Positions 30,618 to 44,746 are shown, counted from the stretch's first letter. The stretch is 64,000 nucleotides of DNA from Strigamia acuminata (GCA_949358305.1 OX442315.1:16208427-16272426), one strand, 5' to 3'. A program made the numbers and translations. Notes: generated by a model from the sequence alone, not told the origin.

Positions 30618-32018
30618 GATAAACGTTGGCCCAGACTTTCTTCGGTCACTACGAAGTATAATTTCTAAGTGAGAGTAAAAAAATATATAAAAAAAAGTCT
30701 TTTCTGTTTTTTTTTTATATATGTATATATAAAGTTAAAAATTAAAATAAAAACATACACACGCACATTAAGTGATTTATTTTTAAAATTTATCGATTTT
30801 TTTTATTTTTTTTTTATTTTATTTAAAAAAAGGAAAATAAAATGAAAATAAATAATAAATAAAATCAACAAATTTTAAAAATGTATTATTAATTATTTAA
30901 TTTTTTTTAGTGGTGAAATTATTAATTAATTAATTAATTAATTATAATTTTTTGGTTTTTTTTGTTAATCACAATTCGCCTTCATACCCCAAATTGGTTA
31001 CAGTTTAGGCCTACTCAAGATGCAGCAAAAAAAAATTACTAAATACATACTCTTTTATCAAAACAAAAATAATAAAAAAAAAATTTATAAAATAGAAAAA
31101 AAAATTACATCAAAAAAAAAATTAAATATATCAAATCTTACCATTTATGACATAACGCTATTTTATTTTATATTTTTTTTTCAAGCCCAACGAAAATCCG
31201 ATTCAGCATCGCAAAAAACTTTTGCTTTCTAAAGAGAGAAAAATAAAAATAAAAAAAAAACAAAATAAAAATAAAATAAAACCAATAAAATTAAAAAATT
31301 AAAAAAATTAAAAAAAAAAAATTTCCTCAATTTTCGTGTTCAATTCCACAAAAATCGAGACTAAATTCCGATTTTAGGTTGCAAATTTAAGTTTCCAACG
31401 ATTTTTTGTGTGCAAAACTTTGCAAATTGCTTATTTCAGTGCAGTGTCGGAACACGTCGTTGGATCGCCTTAAATGTGCAGCCCACGCCATTAAAACATA
31501 CCTTGGTGATAAGAAAACTATCCCACGAACACACAGCTATTATGCTCCGGTTACAGATGTGATATTTCGATGATATTCAAGCGTCCATGTTCTTGAATTT
31601 GCGGAGGCCTCGTAAGGCCTAATGCAATGCTCCATCAAGCGGGCGACGATTTAAAAATCAACTGCACACACTCCTATACACGGAAACAACAGCGATTCGT
31701 ATGCAAACATGACTTCAACCAATCGATCGATCAACAACGATTATTTTCTATTCTCAAGTCCAATTATACAATTTACTCTGGTTCAACTCAAATCTTATCC
31801 GACCCCAAGTCCCCACTCGCACTGTCAGGTAGGAACGATGACATCATCGCGCACTGAAGGTTCGCGTATTACGAGACTGAACGAAATCTTCGCAGGCTTC
31901 AGTGGCGCCCTCCTTCGACACAAATTCAAAACAAACTACCAACAAATTCAACAAAATTCGTATTTTTATTTAAGCAAAAGCAATTATAGTTTCCTGTCAA
32001 TACAAAATACAAAAAGTT
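30618..32018. other. Encore upstream region and ATIC 3' end
   Basis: About 1.4 kb. 30680-31330 is almost pure A/T with long homopolymers and TTAA repeats. A strong minus-strand donor (CACCAAG|GTATGT, exon end at 31502) suggests a noncoding 5' exon of encore at about 31502-31640. No protein gene recognised. Confidence 0.4.
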
Positions 32019-34650
32019 TTAGTGATGGAATAAACGAAGATTAGTAAATGCAAGAACGACGTTGTGCTCGTTACACGCCGCCATTATCGCTTCGTCGTTG
32101 GTCGAACCCGCCGGACTCGCGATGTATTCAACTCCGCTCTAAAAAAAAAACGAATAATTAAACGAATTTCATCGATATATCTATTTATATACCTGGACAG
32201 CACGGTCGATATTGTCACGGAATGGGAAAAAAGCATCCGAACTCAACGCCACGCCTTTCAAGCCCTTAATCCAAGCGCCGCAGTCCTCCTGTAGTGAATT
32301 AAAAACACGAAAAATTAATAAAAGTGTATAAAAACGGTTTTAAAAAATCATTTTACATGGTTTAATAATTCCGCTGGAGCGTCGAGCATCTCCTCCCATG
32401 CAGCAATACTTAAATCCTGCCCAATTTTCCCATTGACGAACATGTCAATTGCGTTGGAAATTTCGGCGCGTTTAACTCCTTTCTTGAATTTCAGGTCCAT
32501 AACTTTGGGGTGGTGACGCAACCACCAATTATTTACTTTGTCTCCGGCCAATCGGATGCAGTGAATGCGAGACTGTTGGCCAGCGCCGATCCCAACGATC
32601 TGAATTAGAAGAAATTAACAAATTACGCAAGATTGTTGAATTTTTTAAATAATTTTTTCGGTTTACTTGTCCGTTTTTCGCGAAGCAAACCGAGTTCGAT
32701 TGAGTATACTTGAGCGCGATTGTGGCAACCAACAAATCACGTGCGGCTTCGTCCGGCAGCTGCAAATAAGTGATTATTAATTATTATTTTTAACACATTA
32801 ACACATTAATGTTACATTTTTATTAGATGAAACAATATTTTCTAACAAATCCTTATTTATCGCTGCGTTGTTTCGGGTTTGCTGCATCGTGATACCGAAC
32901 AAAGTTCGTTCTTCTTGTTCTTGTGGAATGTACGTCGGGTCAATCTATAAAATTTCCATAAATTATCGTAAATTATCGTAATTTACAAGCAACTACACCT
33001 TCAAAATGCAATAAATTCCATTTTTCTTCTTTTTCAAAATTTCAAGAGCTTCGGGGTCGTAATCAGGAGCAATAACACCGTCGGAGACCTAAAATAATAA
33101 ATAAATCAAATAAATAACAAATCAAAATGAAACAAAATGACTAATCGACCTCTCGAGATATTATTTTGGCGGTGGATAAATCACATTTGGCGGAAAGTGC
33201 GATGAAATCGCCGAATGACGACATTCGGTCCGCACCCCGCGCTCGAGCATACGCTACGGCTAATGGCGACAGAGACACTTGATCATCGACTTGGCACACT
33301 TTGGCTTCGATTTGCGAGAGGGGAACACCGATCGCGGCGCCTGCTGGGCTCACGTGTTTAAACGACGTCGCTGCGGGTAATCCGAGGACTTGTTGGAGTT
33401 CCCTCACGAGTTGCCAACCGTTTAATGCGTCGCAAAAGTTGATGAAACCGGGAGAACCGTTTAAAACTGTAAAATCAAAACATTTGTGTTTAAAGTGCTG
33501 AATAAGACGATGTTGAGAATAGTTTTCACCTTTCAGTGGAAGACTGGGAAGGGAAGTGAAAATTTGAGCAGATTTTTGATGCGGATTCATTCCGTATCGT
33601 AAAGTTAATTGAGATTTTCCAGCAGAGTACTCTTTGCGGAAATAATCGGCAATGATTGCGTCGTAATGAGCTGTGTGTGTAAATGCCTTCAAAGCTAAAC
33701 TTTTTCGCGTGTCTAAACTCGTGTCTTTGGCGGACGATTGCTCAATTTCCGAAATAATTCTGAAGAAAATCAAAAATTAATAAAAACCAACAAAATTCAA
33801 CAAAACCCCACGAAAATCAACGAAAATCAACAAAAATCAATCAAAATTCGATCAAAATTCTACAAAAATTCAACAAAACTCAACGAAATTCCACAAAAAT
33901 TCCACAAAATCTAACATTTTGAATCAACATTTAATTACCCATCATAATCATCTGGAGAGCAAACGACAGTTACTCGTTCATGATTCTTAGCAGCAGCCCT
34001 CAAAAGCGTAACTCCACCTGTCACCAAAAAAAAAAAAAAAAATTTTAAATTCCTTATCCTCAACATTCCCAACCTTAAATCCCGACCTATATCGATATTT
34101 TCAACCGCATCTTTAACCAACACGTCACTTTGCGACACGACTTTCTCAAATGGATATAAATTGCAAACCACTATAGAAATAAACTTGAAACCCTTCTCTT
34201 CAAGTTCAGACGCTTCGTGCTCTCTCGCCAAAATTCCTAATCAAATAAACGAAAAAAATTACGACACAGTTGGCAACTCGACACCAAAAACGCAATAACC
34301 TCCGTGAATGGCGGGATGAAGTGTTTTCACTCTCCCGCCTAACATTTCAGGAAATCCAGTTAAAGAGGAGACCTCTCTGCAAATAAAACGTGAAACAGTG
34401 AACAAAACCAATTTTCCATATATAAAAAAATTTACCTTATTGATAAACCCGCATTTTCCAACACTTTTGAAGTTCCACCCGATGCAACAATTTGAAATCC
34501 CAACTGCGCAAGTCGAGACGCAAAACTTTCCACTCCGGTTTTATCGGACACGCTAATAACCGCTTTAAAATGACACAAAAATCAAGAAACAAACTCGTTG
34601 AAAGTTAAAAAAAATACAATTAATTAAACATCATTACCAACTTTATCCAT
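32019..34650 (-). CDS. ATIC: ATIC, bifunctional AICAR transformylase/IMP cyclohydrolase
   Basis: About 11 minus-strand exons. The N-terminal IMP cyclohydrolase half has [55 protein letters not shown] and [10 protein letters not shown]. The C-terminal transformylase half has [27 protein letters not shown] with the catalytic Lys-His pair, [20 protein letters not shown] and [20 protein letters not shown], and ends in [14 protein letters not shown]. It carries out the last two steps of de novo purine synthesis: AICAR to FAICAR using 10-formyl-THF, then cyclisation to IMP. It is cytosolic and dimeric. All key motifs are intact. The first coding exon is only 13 bases (34650-34638, ATG GAT AAA GTT G). 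Confidence 0.95.
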
Positions 34651-36821
34651 AGTAAACTTCTTTCAACGTCTAGCTGCAAACAGACACTTGTAAAAGTGAG
34701 AACTTGACCCCAACTTGATCTCCGACCTCGAATTATGAGTGGCGGCGCCTGGTGTCGGAATGGCGATTCACATCAAAATTTTAAAATTCAAATTTATGAA
34801 TTAAAACCTCGCGAATACATTAAACAGTCAAATGAACTTAATTTCTTTGTACACAAAGGTATATAAATTAATTTTATTTTATATACAGCAGCTTTACAAA
34901 AGTCTGTTGACATATACATACACACCTATTCATCAATTTCTATGCAAATAGATCTCACTCCGCAAAAACCATTCTTTTCCATCCAATTAATTTCTTAGAA
35001 TTAATAAAAAAAAAAGTACTATGAGATAAACAATAATTAGTTATGTCCAACAAGACTCTCCAGTTTCAATACAAGCTTCAGCCATTTTCGTTTAGAATTA
35101 ATTTAAAATTGCTACAGTGCGCCACCAGGAAAAAATGGCCGAGCATGGAGTGCAAACAACAGCTTAAAATATCACATACGGGTATTAGTTACAACCGGAA
35201 GTATTAAAACATCAGTTATTTTTCAAAGAAAAAACAAAATAAAACAAAACTAACGTATGTTATTTTTAAATAAATTATTACCAACCTGTTGAAATGTAAC
35301 AAAATAGAGTAAAACTTAAAAATCAGAAAATAAAAGCAGCAAATCTAACCGTTAAAATATACAAGTAAACATAAATTAGTCTTATCAACATCTGCAAAAT
35401 ATTTCCACATCCTCCATCTTTGTTTTTTTTTGTTTCTTTCTTTTTATATATATATAAATATATATATATATTAATAATAAAGCTAATCACATGAAAAGAA
35501 AATTGAGCTTAATATTTCTGTAACAGTTGGAATGTAAGTAGAAATTTTAAATCCAACCAAAATATTACAATAATTACAGACAATGAGGGTAACCATTTAA
35601 TAAATTAAAATTAATAATAAAAAAATATTTAAAAATGAACAAAAAAAATAAAGAAAAATAAAACAAACCCTCACACACACCTTAATTCATTCCTAAATTA
35701 ATATCAAAACAAATTCTCCTAACATCACAAAATTTCACACCTAGGATTGTTTTTTTCTTGACTAAATTACAACAATTTTATTTGAATGTTTCCAATTTCT
35801 CTCACCAGTTTAAACACATTTAATTTGTATTTTTGTACAGTTTAATTAAAAACATGTTGGCTTTTTGTGCATGATTCAAAATTCATCTAAATCTTACAAA
35901 TTCTTTAATCAATTAAATATGACATCTATTGACTACCGGAAACATTTTATTTTTGTTTAAATTTATTATTTCTGATGGATTAAAGTCTAAAATATATAGA
36001 AATTGCATTCACTGTCAAGAAAAAAAACGTAAAAATCATTTTTCTCTTTTTATTTCCTCTCAGTGTTTAAAAAATAACCTCAAAATCAAAACAAAAATGG
36101 CGTAAACACGAAAAAACCACCAAAAACATAAAAAATAAATCCAAATTAACAAATAACAACAACAAACAAACTAATCACACTTAATAAAAATAAAAGTGTG
36201 TGTAACTTATTCAATTTTAAGGCCCAACAGACTTTTTTGATCAAACTACGGTATCCCCCGCGCACCACATATAAATAAACTCTGAATGCAATATCACCGC
36301 ACTATATACAAAGACTTACCTCCATCTTACTCAACTTAATTTCAAAAGAAAAACCACATGGAATCATAAGAATCAATTTCCACAATTTTTGTTTTCTCAA
36401 TCCAAAAAATCCAAAAAAAAAAAAAAAAAAAAAATTAAATTTATATATATAATATATATAATTTGTATATTAAATTTATGCACAACATTTTATATACCAA
36501 CAGTTAAGTTCAATTTTCATGACTAAAATCATTATTTTTTTTTAAATTTTTTTTTCTTCTTTTTTTTTCTTCAAAATTTCAAAATTTCAAAATCTCAAAA
36601 TAAAAGGATTTAAAACTCCATGCTCTGCACTGTTTACATTTAAATTTTTAATACAGTCAATGTGTCTATAGACAAGAGATGCATCTTGGTCCAGTCCAAG
36701 TCCAGTTCATTTCAGTGAGTCTTTTATAACGAGGAGAAAAAGAGGAAGGAAGGAAAGAAAAGAAGCACCTGCATAAACGGCATCACAAATTTTGTAAACA
36801 AATTCTAGACAAATTAAAGAG
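34651..36821. other. Long AT-rich interval: ATIC upstream region and ATXN7 3' flank
   Basis: About 2.2 kb without coding character. 34651-34780 is the ATIC promoter side. The rest has many homopolymer A/T runs and a TA-rich dinucleotide stretch near 35440-35475, and may be a long ATXN7 3' UTR. Nothing else supported. Confidence 0.4.
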
Positions 36822-39800
36822 TCACGTGTGCAAAGAAGGAGAACCCTGCACTTCGGGATGCCGTAGATCTTCCGTCTGCAAGAGAAACGACGGATGAGGC
36901 TGAGTCTGGCCTAGTGATTCTGCACCGGACGTCACACTGGCGGGAACTGCGGTTGTCCGAATGTTGAGGGGCAACGGAGTCCGCATGGTAAAGGATGGGG
37001 GCGTGCCTGCTGGCAGAGTCCTCATTGCACCGGGTTTTGAAGGCAACTGAAGACCGAGGGGTGTCGTTCCTAAAACCTAGCAAGTGACAAAATCAAACGT
37101 TTCAATCTGCAGTGAAAAACAAGTGCATTTTACCGACTTGTTTGTATCTGTCAAAAATTTGTATATATTTCCTTATAAATGCATTTTTGAGTCTAAAAAA
37201 TTGAATTTTTAATTCTAAAAAATTAAATTTGAGTTTAAATTATTGCATTTTGAGTCTAAAAAATGCATTTTGTGCCCAAAATATGTAAACTTTGTCTAAA
37301 AAATTGTATTTTTCCATAAAATGTGCATTTTGTGCCTGAAAAATTGTATTTTTCCCTAAAATGTGCATTTTGTGCCTAAAAATTGCATTTTTCCTTCAAA
37401 AATGCATTTTCGTGCCTAAGAAATTGCATTTTTGCATGAAAAATAAATTTTTGTGCCTAAAGATTACAGTGTGCATTCAATAATGCATAAAAAATCTAAA
37501 ACGATCCATTTATGTATCTACAAATGCACAACTACGACCCTGATCCTTTTTTCTATCTAAAAAAAATCAACCTTTCCAGCTTAAAATATATTGTTTCATC
37601 GATTTTACATTATTCCAAATAAAAAAAATTAAATTTTAGCACACCTTAATACATCTTTTGTCTAAATACTCTAAACCGATCCACTTATGTACCCAAAACT
37701 CCTTTCACCCACAAAAAATGTAATAAATTTTGACACTCTAATAAACACATCACAGTAAAAAAAATTGAACACTTAAAATAATTAATACCTGATTTGCATA
37801 CACCTGTTGAAAAGTAATTCCTGAGACTGCCATCTGAGTTGATTTTGCAGATCTTGTTGGCACTGAACCTGTCCGACTTAATGCCAACTGAGCTGAACCA
37901 GCCAGCAAAGGAGACACAGACGATTTACACATTGAGGGCATTGAGCCTTTTGGACTACACGCGTTGTGTTTCGAGGCTGAATTTTTCCCTGCAAATGAAA
38001 ATTGTTTCTAAATTTATATCATTTGCTCACGGGCATCGAGAGTATTGTTCATTACCCTTCGTGTGAACGTTTCCTGTAACTATATCTACACCAGGACTAG
38101 ACATTTTCCCACCAGGGCTGCCAACTGCAGACGAAGTCCCTTGTATCAAATGATTTACAATTTTAGTATGAATAGTGGAAGGCGGAGGGGGCGAGGGTCC
38201 TAACCCGTTCGCCAAAGGAGATGGTGTCGGTATCTGAGGACTCGAAGAACCCTAGAAAAAAAAATAAAACGTTTTAGATGTTTTCTTATTGTTTACTTAA
38301 TTGTTTGTCCAGAACGAAACAAGATTTTGGTCGCCCCAAATTGAATAAAAGGAAAAAGTAGGTTTATATAATAAAAATAATTTTTAAAAAATATATATAT
38401 TTTCTAGGAAAATGAAATTGAGAAAGAAAATGGAATGTTGGAAAGAAAAATTAGAAATTAACAAAATTAAAAATATATATATATTTTTAGCATGTAAAAT
38501 AAATCTTTGGGAATTGCAGCAAGTCCTCAACTTACGAACATCCGAGTTATGAACTTCAAATTTGTGGCAATGCGTAACGTTGTTTAACATGAACCTTTAT
38601 AGTAAACCTTTATAATAAAAAAAAAATATTAAAAATGGGATTAAACATGTTTTCTTTAATCAGGGTGCACAATTTTTCCACATTGTACACCTTTGCTGGA
38701 AAGTAAGATCAAGTTTTCGGAACCGTACTCGTTCGTAATTTGAGGACTTATTGTATCCGAAATTTCTTTTGGGAAAGAGACATGTTTCGAGAAAAATACA
38801 TTTTTAGAAAAACTGAAATTTTTTTTTATAGAATAAACCAATTTTTTTTATAAAATAAACTAAATTTTTTATAGAATAAAATTAATTTTTTTTATAGAAA
38901 AAGTAAATTTTTTTTAAAAAAAACCAATTTTTTTTTTTTTTATATAGAAAAACTGAAATATTTTTAGAATAAATTAAACTTGTAGAAAAACTGAATTATT
39001 CCCAGACGAAAATAAAACAATCGAATAATAATGTAAAAAAAAGCCCCTACCAAACAAACAGCCCATGCCCAACAAAGACACTTCTACTCACACTTACTGA
39101 TCTCAACAAAGGACTAGCAGTTGCAGTGAGCTGTGCTTGCGAAGAAATATTGTTGCCCACCGCCACATTATTGACCACAGGTAACGAGACAGCATTGTGC
39201 AATCCCTCCACTAAAACACCACTACTCGTCAAAATCCCCGGCAAATACGGATTAATCACGCTGGCCGCTCTACTCTCCTGATTGGCAGTATTTTTGGCAC
39301 CTTTCCCACCAGCGTTTTTGTTCTTTTTGTTCGCGTTCCTCTCTATATGCTGTTGCACAGCCGCCACCGTCGTGCTCGCGATATTCAGCCCCGTGCTGAT
39401 CGGCACCCCACCGGCACTCACGTTCGTAATCGTATGGAACCCGCTCAGGCTCCGGCTGAGCACGGCCGCCCCCGAGTTGGCCGCAAGTTGTCCGTTGGCC
39501 ACGTCCAAACTGGTCACCACGATGTTCAAATCGCGAAAGGCATTGTTAGCGTTTGATGGCGAGTATGAATGATTTTTAATTGTCGGAACGGTTGCTAAAG
39601 AGCTTTGAAGTTTCGTATTGTTCCTCACGGAAGACTGCTTGGCGATGGCCACCGTCGAGTTGCGCTGCGCCTGTCCGGCCAGCGTCGTCGTCGTCGTCGT
39701 CACCAGGTCCGCCGACACCACCGCGTTCGCACTGGACACCACTGGTGGGGCACAACTGCTCGCGTTAGTTCTTTTCCGCTTCACATTGTTCGTGTTAGTC

Positions 39801-42800
39801 CTATTCACAGTATTCACATCTTTGGGCGTTTTGCTCGGCACCGTTTTCACTTTGTTCGACTTCGTCTGGCAATTTTTGAGACCACCGGCAGGCGCCGTTG
39901 CCACCGACAATGGAATGCTGGCCGATGGGTCCGGCAAATTGCCGCCGACGTTCGTCGCAGATCTGTTCAGAGTCGACGCAGAATTCGAATTCTGCTGCTC
40001 CACCCACGAGAAGTTGTACGGATCGCTCGGATCCGACGAAAAGTCAGGCACAGGAGGTAATTTCGATTCGACGCACAATTTTCTGCACCAACAAACAAAA
40101 AATCCATCAATTACATCTCCAAATACAACATAATTGACCAAAAATAACAATTGTGATGCATTTTCTCATATTTCATGAGAATACATCAATTTTCATGCAT
40201 TTTCTCATATTTCATGAGAATACATCAATTTTCATGCATTTTCTCATATTTCATGAGAATACATCAATTTTCATGCATTTTAATCATGTTTTATATAAAT
40301 ACATCAATTTTCATGTATTTTAATCATGTTTTATATAAATACATCAATTTTCATGTATTTTATCATATTTTATATGAACTACAACACAATTACGTCATAT
40401 TTAGATCGATTAATCTATTAAAATTAAAAAAAATGTCAAAACTTACTTTGATGGAGGAGGATGTGAATTCCGATCTAAAAAAGCCGTTCTTAATACAGTT
40501 CTAACATGGTCCATGTTCCGATTAAATACATAAAATCCTAACCCCATATGTCGCGAACCAAATGTGCACATCTGCAAACACAATCAAAAATAAATAAATA
40601 AATAAAAACCAAATACCAAAATCAAATAAAAAGTGAACTCACAGCTGCTGGTCTTGGATGATGCATGACATACAAGGACGACTCCACATTTTTATTCTTA
40701 ATCGCTGCATTGCTTTTATCATCAGTCCGGTCTCCAGGCACATCATGATTTGAATGAAGACCGTCCCTATTTAAAGTATTGCCTACGCCGCTTTGATTGG
40801 ATGCCCTAAACCACAAATTTAAATTCGTTAAATCTTTATAAACACAAATTATCTCGTCGTGAAACCTCAACGAAGAAGCAGATGCAGCTTTGCTAGATGA
40901 CTTGGGTTTAACTGGTGAAGGCATGATTTTTTGCGATATGCTCGACGACTGTCCTAATTTATTCGCAACCGATTTCGCCGTGCTGCTCGCCGCACTCGAA
41001 TTGCCCGCGTTTCCTTGCATCGCTTCTTTGCTGGCCTGCGCTGCTTTCAACAGCGCCTCTTTCGCCGCCCTGTGATCGGCTAATAATTCGTCGAAATTTT
41101 TCTTCCGTCCTAATACTGATCTTCGTAATGCCAAAGAATGCGTCTGCAATCAAAAACAAACCACAAAATAGTAATCAAATGCCATAAATGCTCCGATAGA
41201 ACACCTGCGCTCTATTCAAACACACTAACAGAGACCCGCGTGCAATAAAAATATGGCATTTATCATTAAAAAAATATCATTTTTATGCTTAAAACAATTT
41301 TTTTTTAGGTCAAAACATCTAATTTTAAACAAAAATCATCCGATGGAAGACAAACATCACCCGATGTTAGACAAATGTCCAATTTTAGACAAAAATCCTA
41401 ATTTTAGACCAAAATCATCCAATTTTAGACCAATTTCATCCAATTTTAGACCAATTTCATCCAATTTTAGACCAATTTCATCCAATTTTAGACCAAAATC
41501 ATCCAATTTTAGACCAAAATCATCCAATTTTAGACCAAAATCATCCAACTTTAGACCAAAATCATCCAATTTTAGACCAAAATCATCCAATTTTAGACCA
41601 AAATCATCCAATTTTAGACCAATTTCATCCAATTTTAGACCAATAACATCCAATTTTAAACCATAAACATCTAATTTTAGACCAAAATCATCCAATTTTA
41701 GACCAATAACATGCAATTTTAGACCAATAACATGCAATTTTAGACCAAAAACATCCAATTTTAAACCATAAACATCTAATTTTAGACCAAAATCATTCTA
41801 CTTTAGATCGAAAAGATTCGATTTTAGACCAAAAACATTCAATTTTAGATCGAAATCATCCCATTTTAGGCCAAAAATAGATTGGCAAAAAAAAAACCCT
41901 TGCCCATCCCGTTTAGTGCGCCCGCCCGCGCTCAATGAGACCATTTATGACAATCACGATTTAATCACCTTGCACGTTAACGAACGAGTACATTGCTTCC
42001 CTATTTCCGAAATCCACACTCCGCAATGCTTATTCGGATCATATACACGATCTAAAAGCAAAATACATCAATAAATATACGGTAAAACAAAAACAAAAAT
42101 AGTAATAATAATTGTTTTTGAAATTAATTTTTTACCTTTACATAAAAGTAACTTCCTTTCTTTAGGTACTTTGCTTTTACTACTTGCTTTCACTGGATTC
42201 GGCTTCGGCTTCGGTTCACTAGCCGTCGCCGACCCTTTTTTAGTCACAACCTGAGTAGGCATATTAGAACATGAAGGTGGCGGTTGTTGAGGCGAAGGCA
42301 ACTCTCTCTTGTCCGCGAGTAATAAATTAGAGTTCGTTCCGCCCATTTTCGTGTTATTAGCGAGTCCAGACGACGACTTTTTTAGGATAACATTCGGAGA
42401 CATTCGTTCAACACGAACCACGGGGGCTAGCGAGTGGTTCCGCCTCGATTTCGACTCGTGTTTCGAATGCGACTTCGTCGACGAAGCCGATGTCGACGCA
42501 CTCGTGCTGTGTTTCGGCGAAGACGGTAAAGGCTGCCCGCTACGCTGCTGTCTGGCCGGCGATAACTGACTCATGTCCTGCGATGATGACACAGATTTGT
42601 TTTGTCGTTCCATCTTTTCAGACTTCGGTGGTGAAACACCTCCGTGTCTTAATTCTTAAAAAAAAATATTTATAAAAAGAAAAATTATTATTATTTTTTT
42701 TTTTAATATTAAAATTTTTAATATTCGATTAATAATACCTATGTGAGATTTTAAGGCTTGAGGTTTCACAACTTGGCGACAAATTTCACAAACAACCAAA

Positions 42801-43504
42801 TAAAAATCGTCACGTGCAGGACAAAAGCCAAAGAGAGACATATCTGCAATAAAATAAAAATGAAAATAAAAATACAAATAAAAATAAATTAATTTTTTAA
42901 AAAAAAAAAAATCCGGCGTGGATTTTTAAGTTTTTTTTCACTCTCCTTTTCCGGGTGACAGAAAAGTGTCTACGAAATCTACATTTAACCTACTTGGATG
43001 TAAAAAAATCGTGCAATTGTTAGAAAAAGAGAAGTGTTTGATTAGAAAAAGACAATAACATTTACCATAATGTTAGATAAAAGTGTCAGCTAAGCAGTGG
43101 ATACACAGAAAAAGCAAACTATGTTATTTACTCGGTTTTTGCAAACGTCTCACGATTTGTCATTTTTACCTTCTTTCCGCAACTTCATCGTATCGCCTTC
43201 CTGCTTTTCAACACTATCATCGTCTCGTTTGTCGACATCTAATAATGGAAAATAAAAGCTCTGTTTATTTGACGAACGCAGCATTTAAAGGAAGCGAAAC
43301 GTTTAAGCCTATTTCTCTGGAGGAGATGGTACGAACGAATTTTTGCCCTTTTGGCGTGCAGCCAACACGAATATCACGCTCCAGACAAATACGAGCTTTG
43401 CCGTTGCTATACACACCCTTATCGTTTCGGAATCCTATTCTTTCGGCCCAATGTGCCCACGGTTGACCCTGACACACAGTTGGACTCTCGTCGAAAGTAG
43501 CCAT
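36822..43504 (-). CDS. ATXN7: Ataxin-7 orthologue, SAGA deubiquitinase-module anchor
   Basis: Multi-exon minus gene with ATG at 43504. The order matches ATXN7. Start: [17 protein letters not shown]. The first zinc finger is [20 protein letters not shown] then [11 protein letters not shown]. The SCA7 domain is [39 protein letters not shown], and LADHR. A later conserved block is [19 protein letters not shown]. Ser/Thr/Asn-rich disordered regions fill the rest, and the C-terminus ends [12 protein letters not shown]7/Sgf73 tethers the Ubp8/Nonstop deubiquitinase to SAGA, so it acts in nuclear H2B deubiquitination. No long polyglutamine tract, unlike human ATXN7. Introns carry three minisatellites (about 37140, 40150 and 41365). 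It diverges from THOC7 across a 362-bp promoter. Confidence 0.9.
37140..37530. repeat. Diverged minisatellite (about 20/39 bp) in an ATXN7 intron
   Basis: Alternating AAAATTGTATTTTTCCCTAA and AATGTGCATTTTGTGCCTG modules form a composite unit of about 39 bp; edges are decayed. Confidence 0.8.
40150..40380. repeat. 39-bp minisatellite with hairpin core in an ATXN7 intron
   Basis: Five to six units, the first three nearly identical. Each holds TCTCATATTTCATGAGA, an inverted repeat, followed by ATACATCAA and TTTTCATGCA. Later units replace the dyad with ATCATGTTTTATATAA. Confidence 0.9.
41365..41880. repeat. 21-bp minisatellite in an ATXN7 intron
   Basis: About 24 units of CCAATTTTAGACCAAAATCAT. 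A variant with ATTTC replacing AAATC forms local runs, so the array has higher-order blocks. The 21-bp period keeps frames open on both strands (repeated SNFRPKS and its reverse). Confidence 0.95.
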
Positions 43505-43866
43505 TTTGAGCCTTCTTGTCACTTTTTTCCGCCGCGAAAAACACCGACCGTGACGTCAAATCGACACATGGCGGAACACGGATTTCCGCTCGGGTCGAAA
43601 ACTGATCGAGGGAATGGCTCCGGCGGCTTTGGGCGCCGAAATCGTTGAGAAATAAAGCGGGGATTTAAGAAATAGAAGGGATTGAGTTTGGTCAGCTCGT
43701 GAATATTTCTCGTTGGCGAATTAAATCGAGTTTTTTATTTTTGATGTAAGCGGCCGCTGGAAAAAGTCAGGATTGGTTTGCGAGAATGGAACGTTTCCAT
43801 TGGTAGAAAATTGGAAGTAAATAAAAGCACGGATAAAGGGGCTCGCTTGAAATTTTGGCTTCCGAC
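43505..43866. promoter_or_regulatory. Short divergent promoter, ATXN7 and THOC7
   Basis: 362 bp separate the two start codons. Its composition is more balanced than the flanks. It contains TGACGTCA-like TGACGTCAAA at 43550-43559 and several CG-containing words; there is no obvious TATA box. Confidence 0.5.
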
Positions 43867-44746
43867 ATGACTGACGGTGAGATATTCGTCGATATTTGTT
43901 CGTTTGTAACTGCTAAATGTGTTTTGTTTCGTTAGATGAAGTTATTCGGCGCAAATTGCTTATCGATTGCGATGGAATGGGAGATGATCGGCGCATTACC
44001 ATGCTGTTGAAAACGTTCAACAAATGGTGCATGACCGACGAACCCGAAGAAGATTGGTAAAAAAAAAAATCAAAGAAAAAAACAAACAAAATAAACATCC
44101 ATTACCTATTTTAGTCGACAAACATACGAGAGAATGATGTCGCAGCTGGCACAGTGCGAATTCTCAATGACGAAATCGCAACTCGTCAGTGTCATGAATA
44201 AAGCCGAAATGGGAAATTACGAGACGTTATACAAAAATATTGGTATTTTATCATTAAACAACGTCAAAATAACGACTAAAATGTGTTTATAAATGCAGAA
44301 CAAGCGATAGAAGAGGCGCATAAAGACATAGCGACTCAAAAACACGATTTAGTGCAAGCGAAACGAATACGGAAAAACCGACAAGGTGATTTCAATAATT
44401 TTTAATTTAATTTTAATTAAATTTATGGATTAATTTTCTTCACAGAATACGACGCGCTTGCCAGGGTTATAACGCAACATCCCGACAGACAGGCAACGTT
44501 AAGCAATTTAACGTCTCTGCACAAAGAATTAGATAAACTCAAACAAACACGACAATCACTCGAAGACAAGGTATTCAACGTTTATTTAACGTCATATTTA
44601 GATTTATTATATTAATTCTGTATTTTCTCTTTCAGTTGGACATCAGGCGTAAACAATTCCACGCTTTATTGAACTCTGTGCACGAATTACAACAGTTGCT
44701 GGAAAACGATGATACGGAAAATAACGACGACGCTATGGAAACTTAA
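43867..44746 (+). CDS. THOC7: THO complex subunit 7
   Basis: Six exons: 43867-43876, 43936-44056, 44115-44242, 44299-44385, 44446-44570 and 44636-44746, about 193 residues. Family landmarks: MTDDEVIRRKLLIDCDGMGD at the start, CEFSMTKSQLVSVMNKAEM, QAKRIRKNRQEYDALARVI, HPDRQATL and LDIRRKQFHALLNSVHELQQ. The second half is a long coiled coil, as in human THOC7. THOC7 is part of the THO/TREX complex, coupling transcription to mRNA export with UAP56. The first coding exon holds only ten bases, ATG ACT GAC G. The acidic tail (ENDDTENNDDAMET) resembles the human end. Polyadenylation probably uses AATAAA around 44780. Confidence 0.95.

Noticed and set aside
39605-40133. Two plus-strand ORFs over 150 codons
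   Set aside because: Antisense of the large ATXN7 exon; composition follows from that exon.
41253-41758. Long ORFs on both strands with NFRPKSS or LDDFGLK repeats
   Set aside because: Produced by the 21-bp intronic minisatellite in ATXN7.
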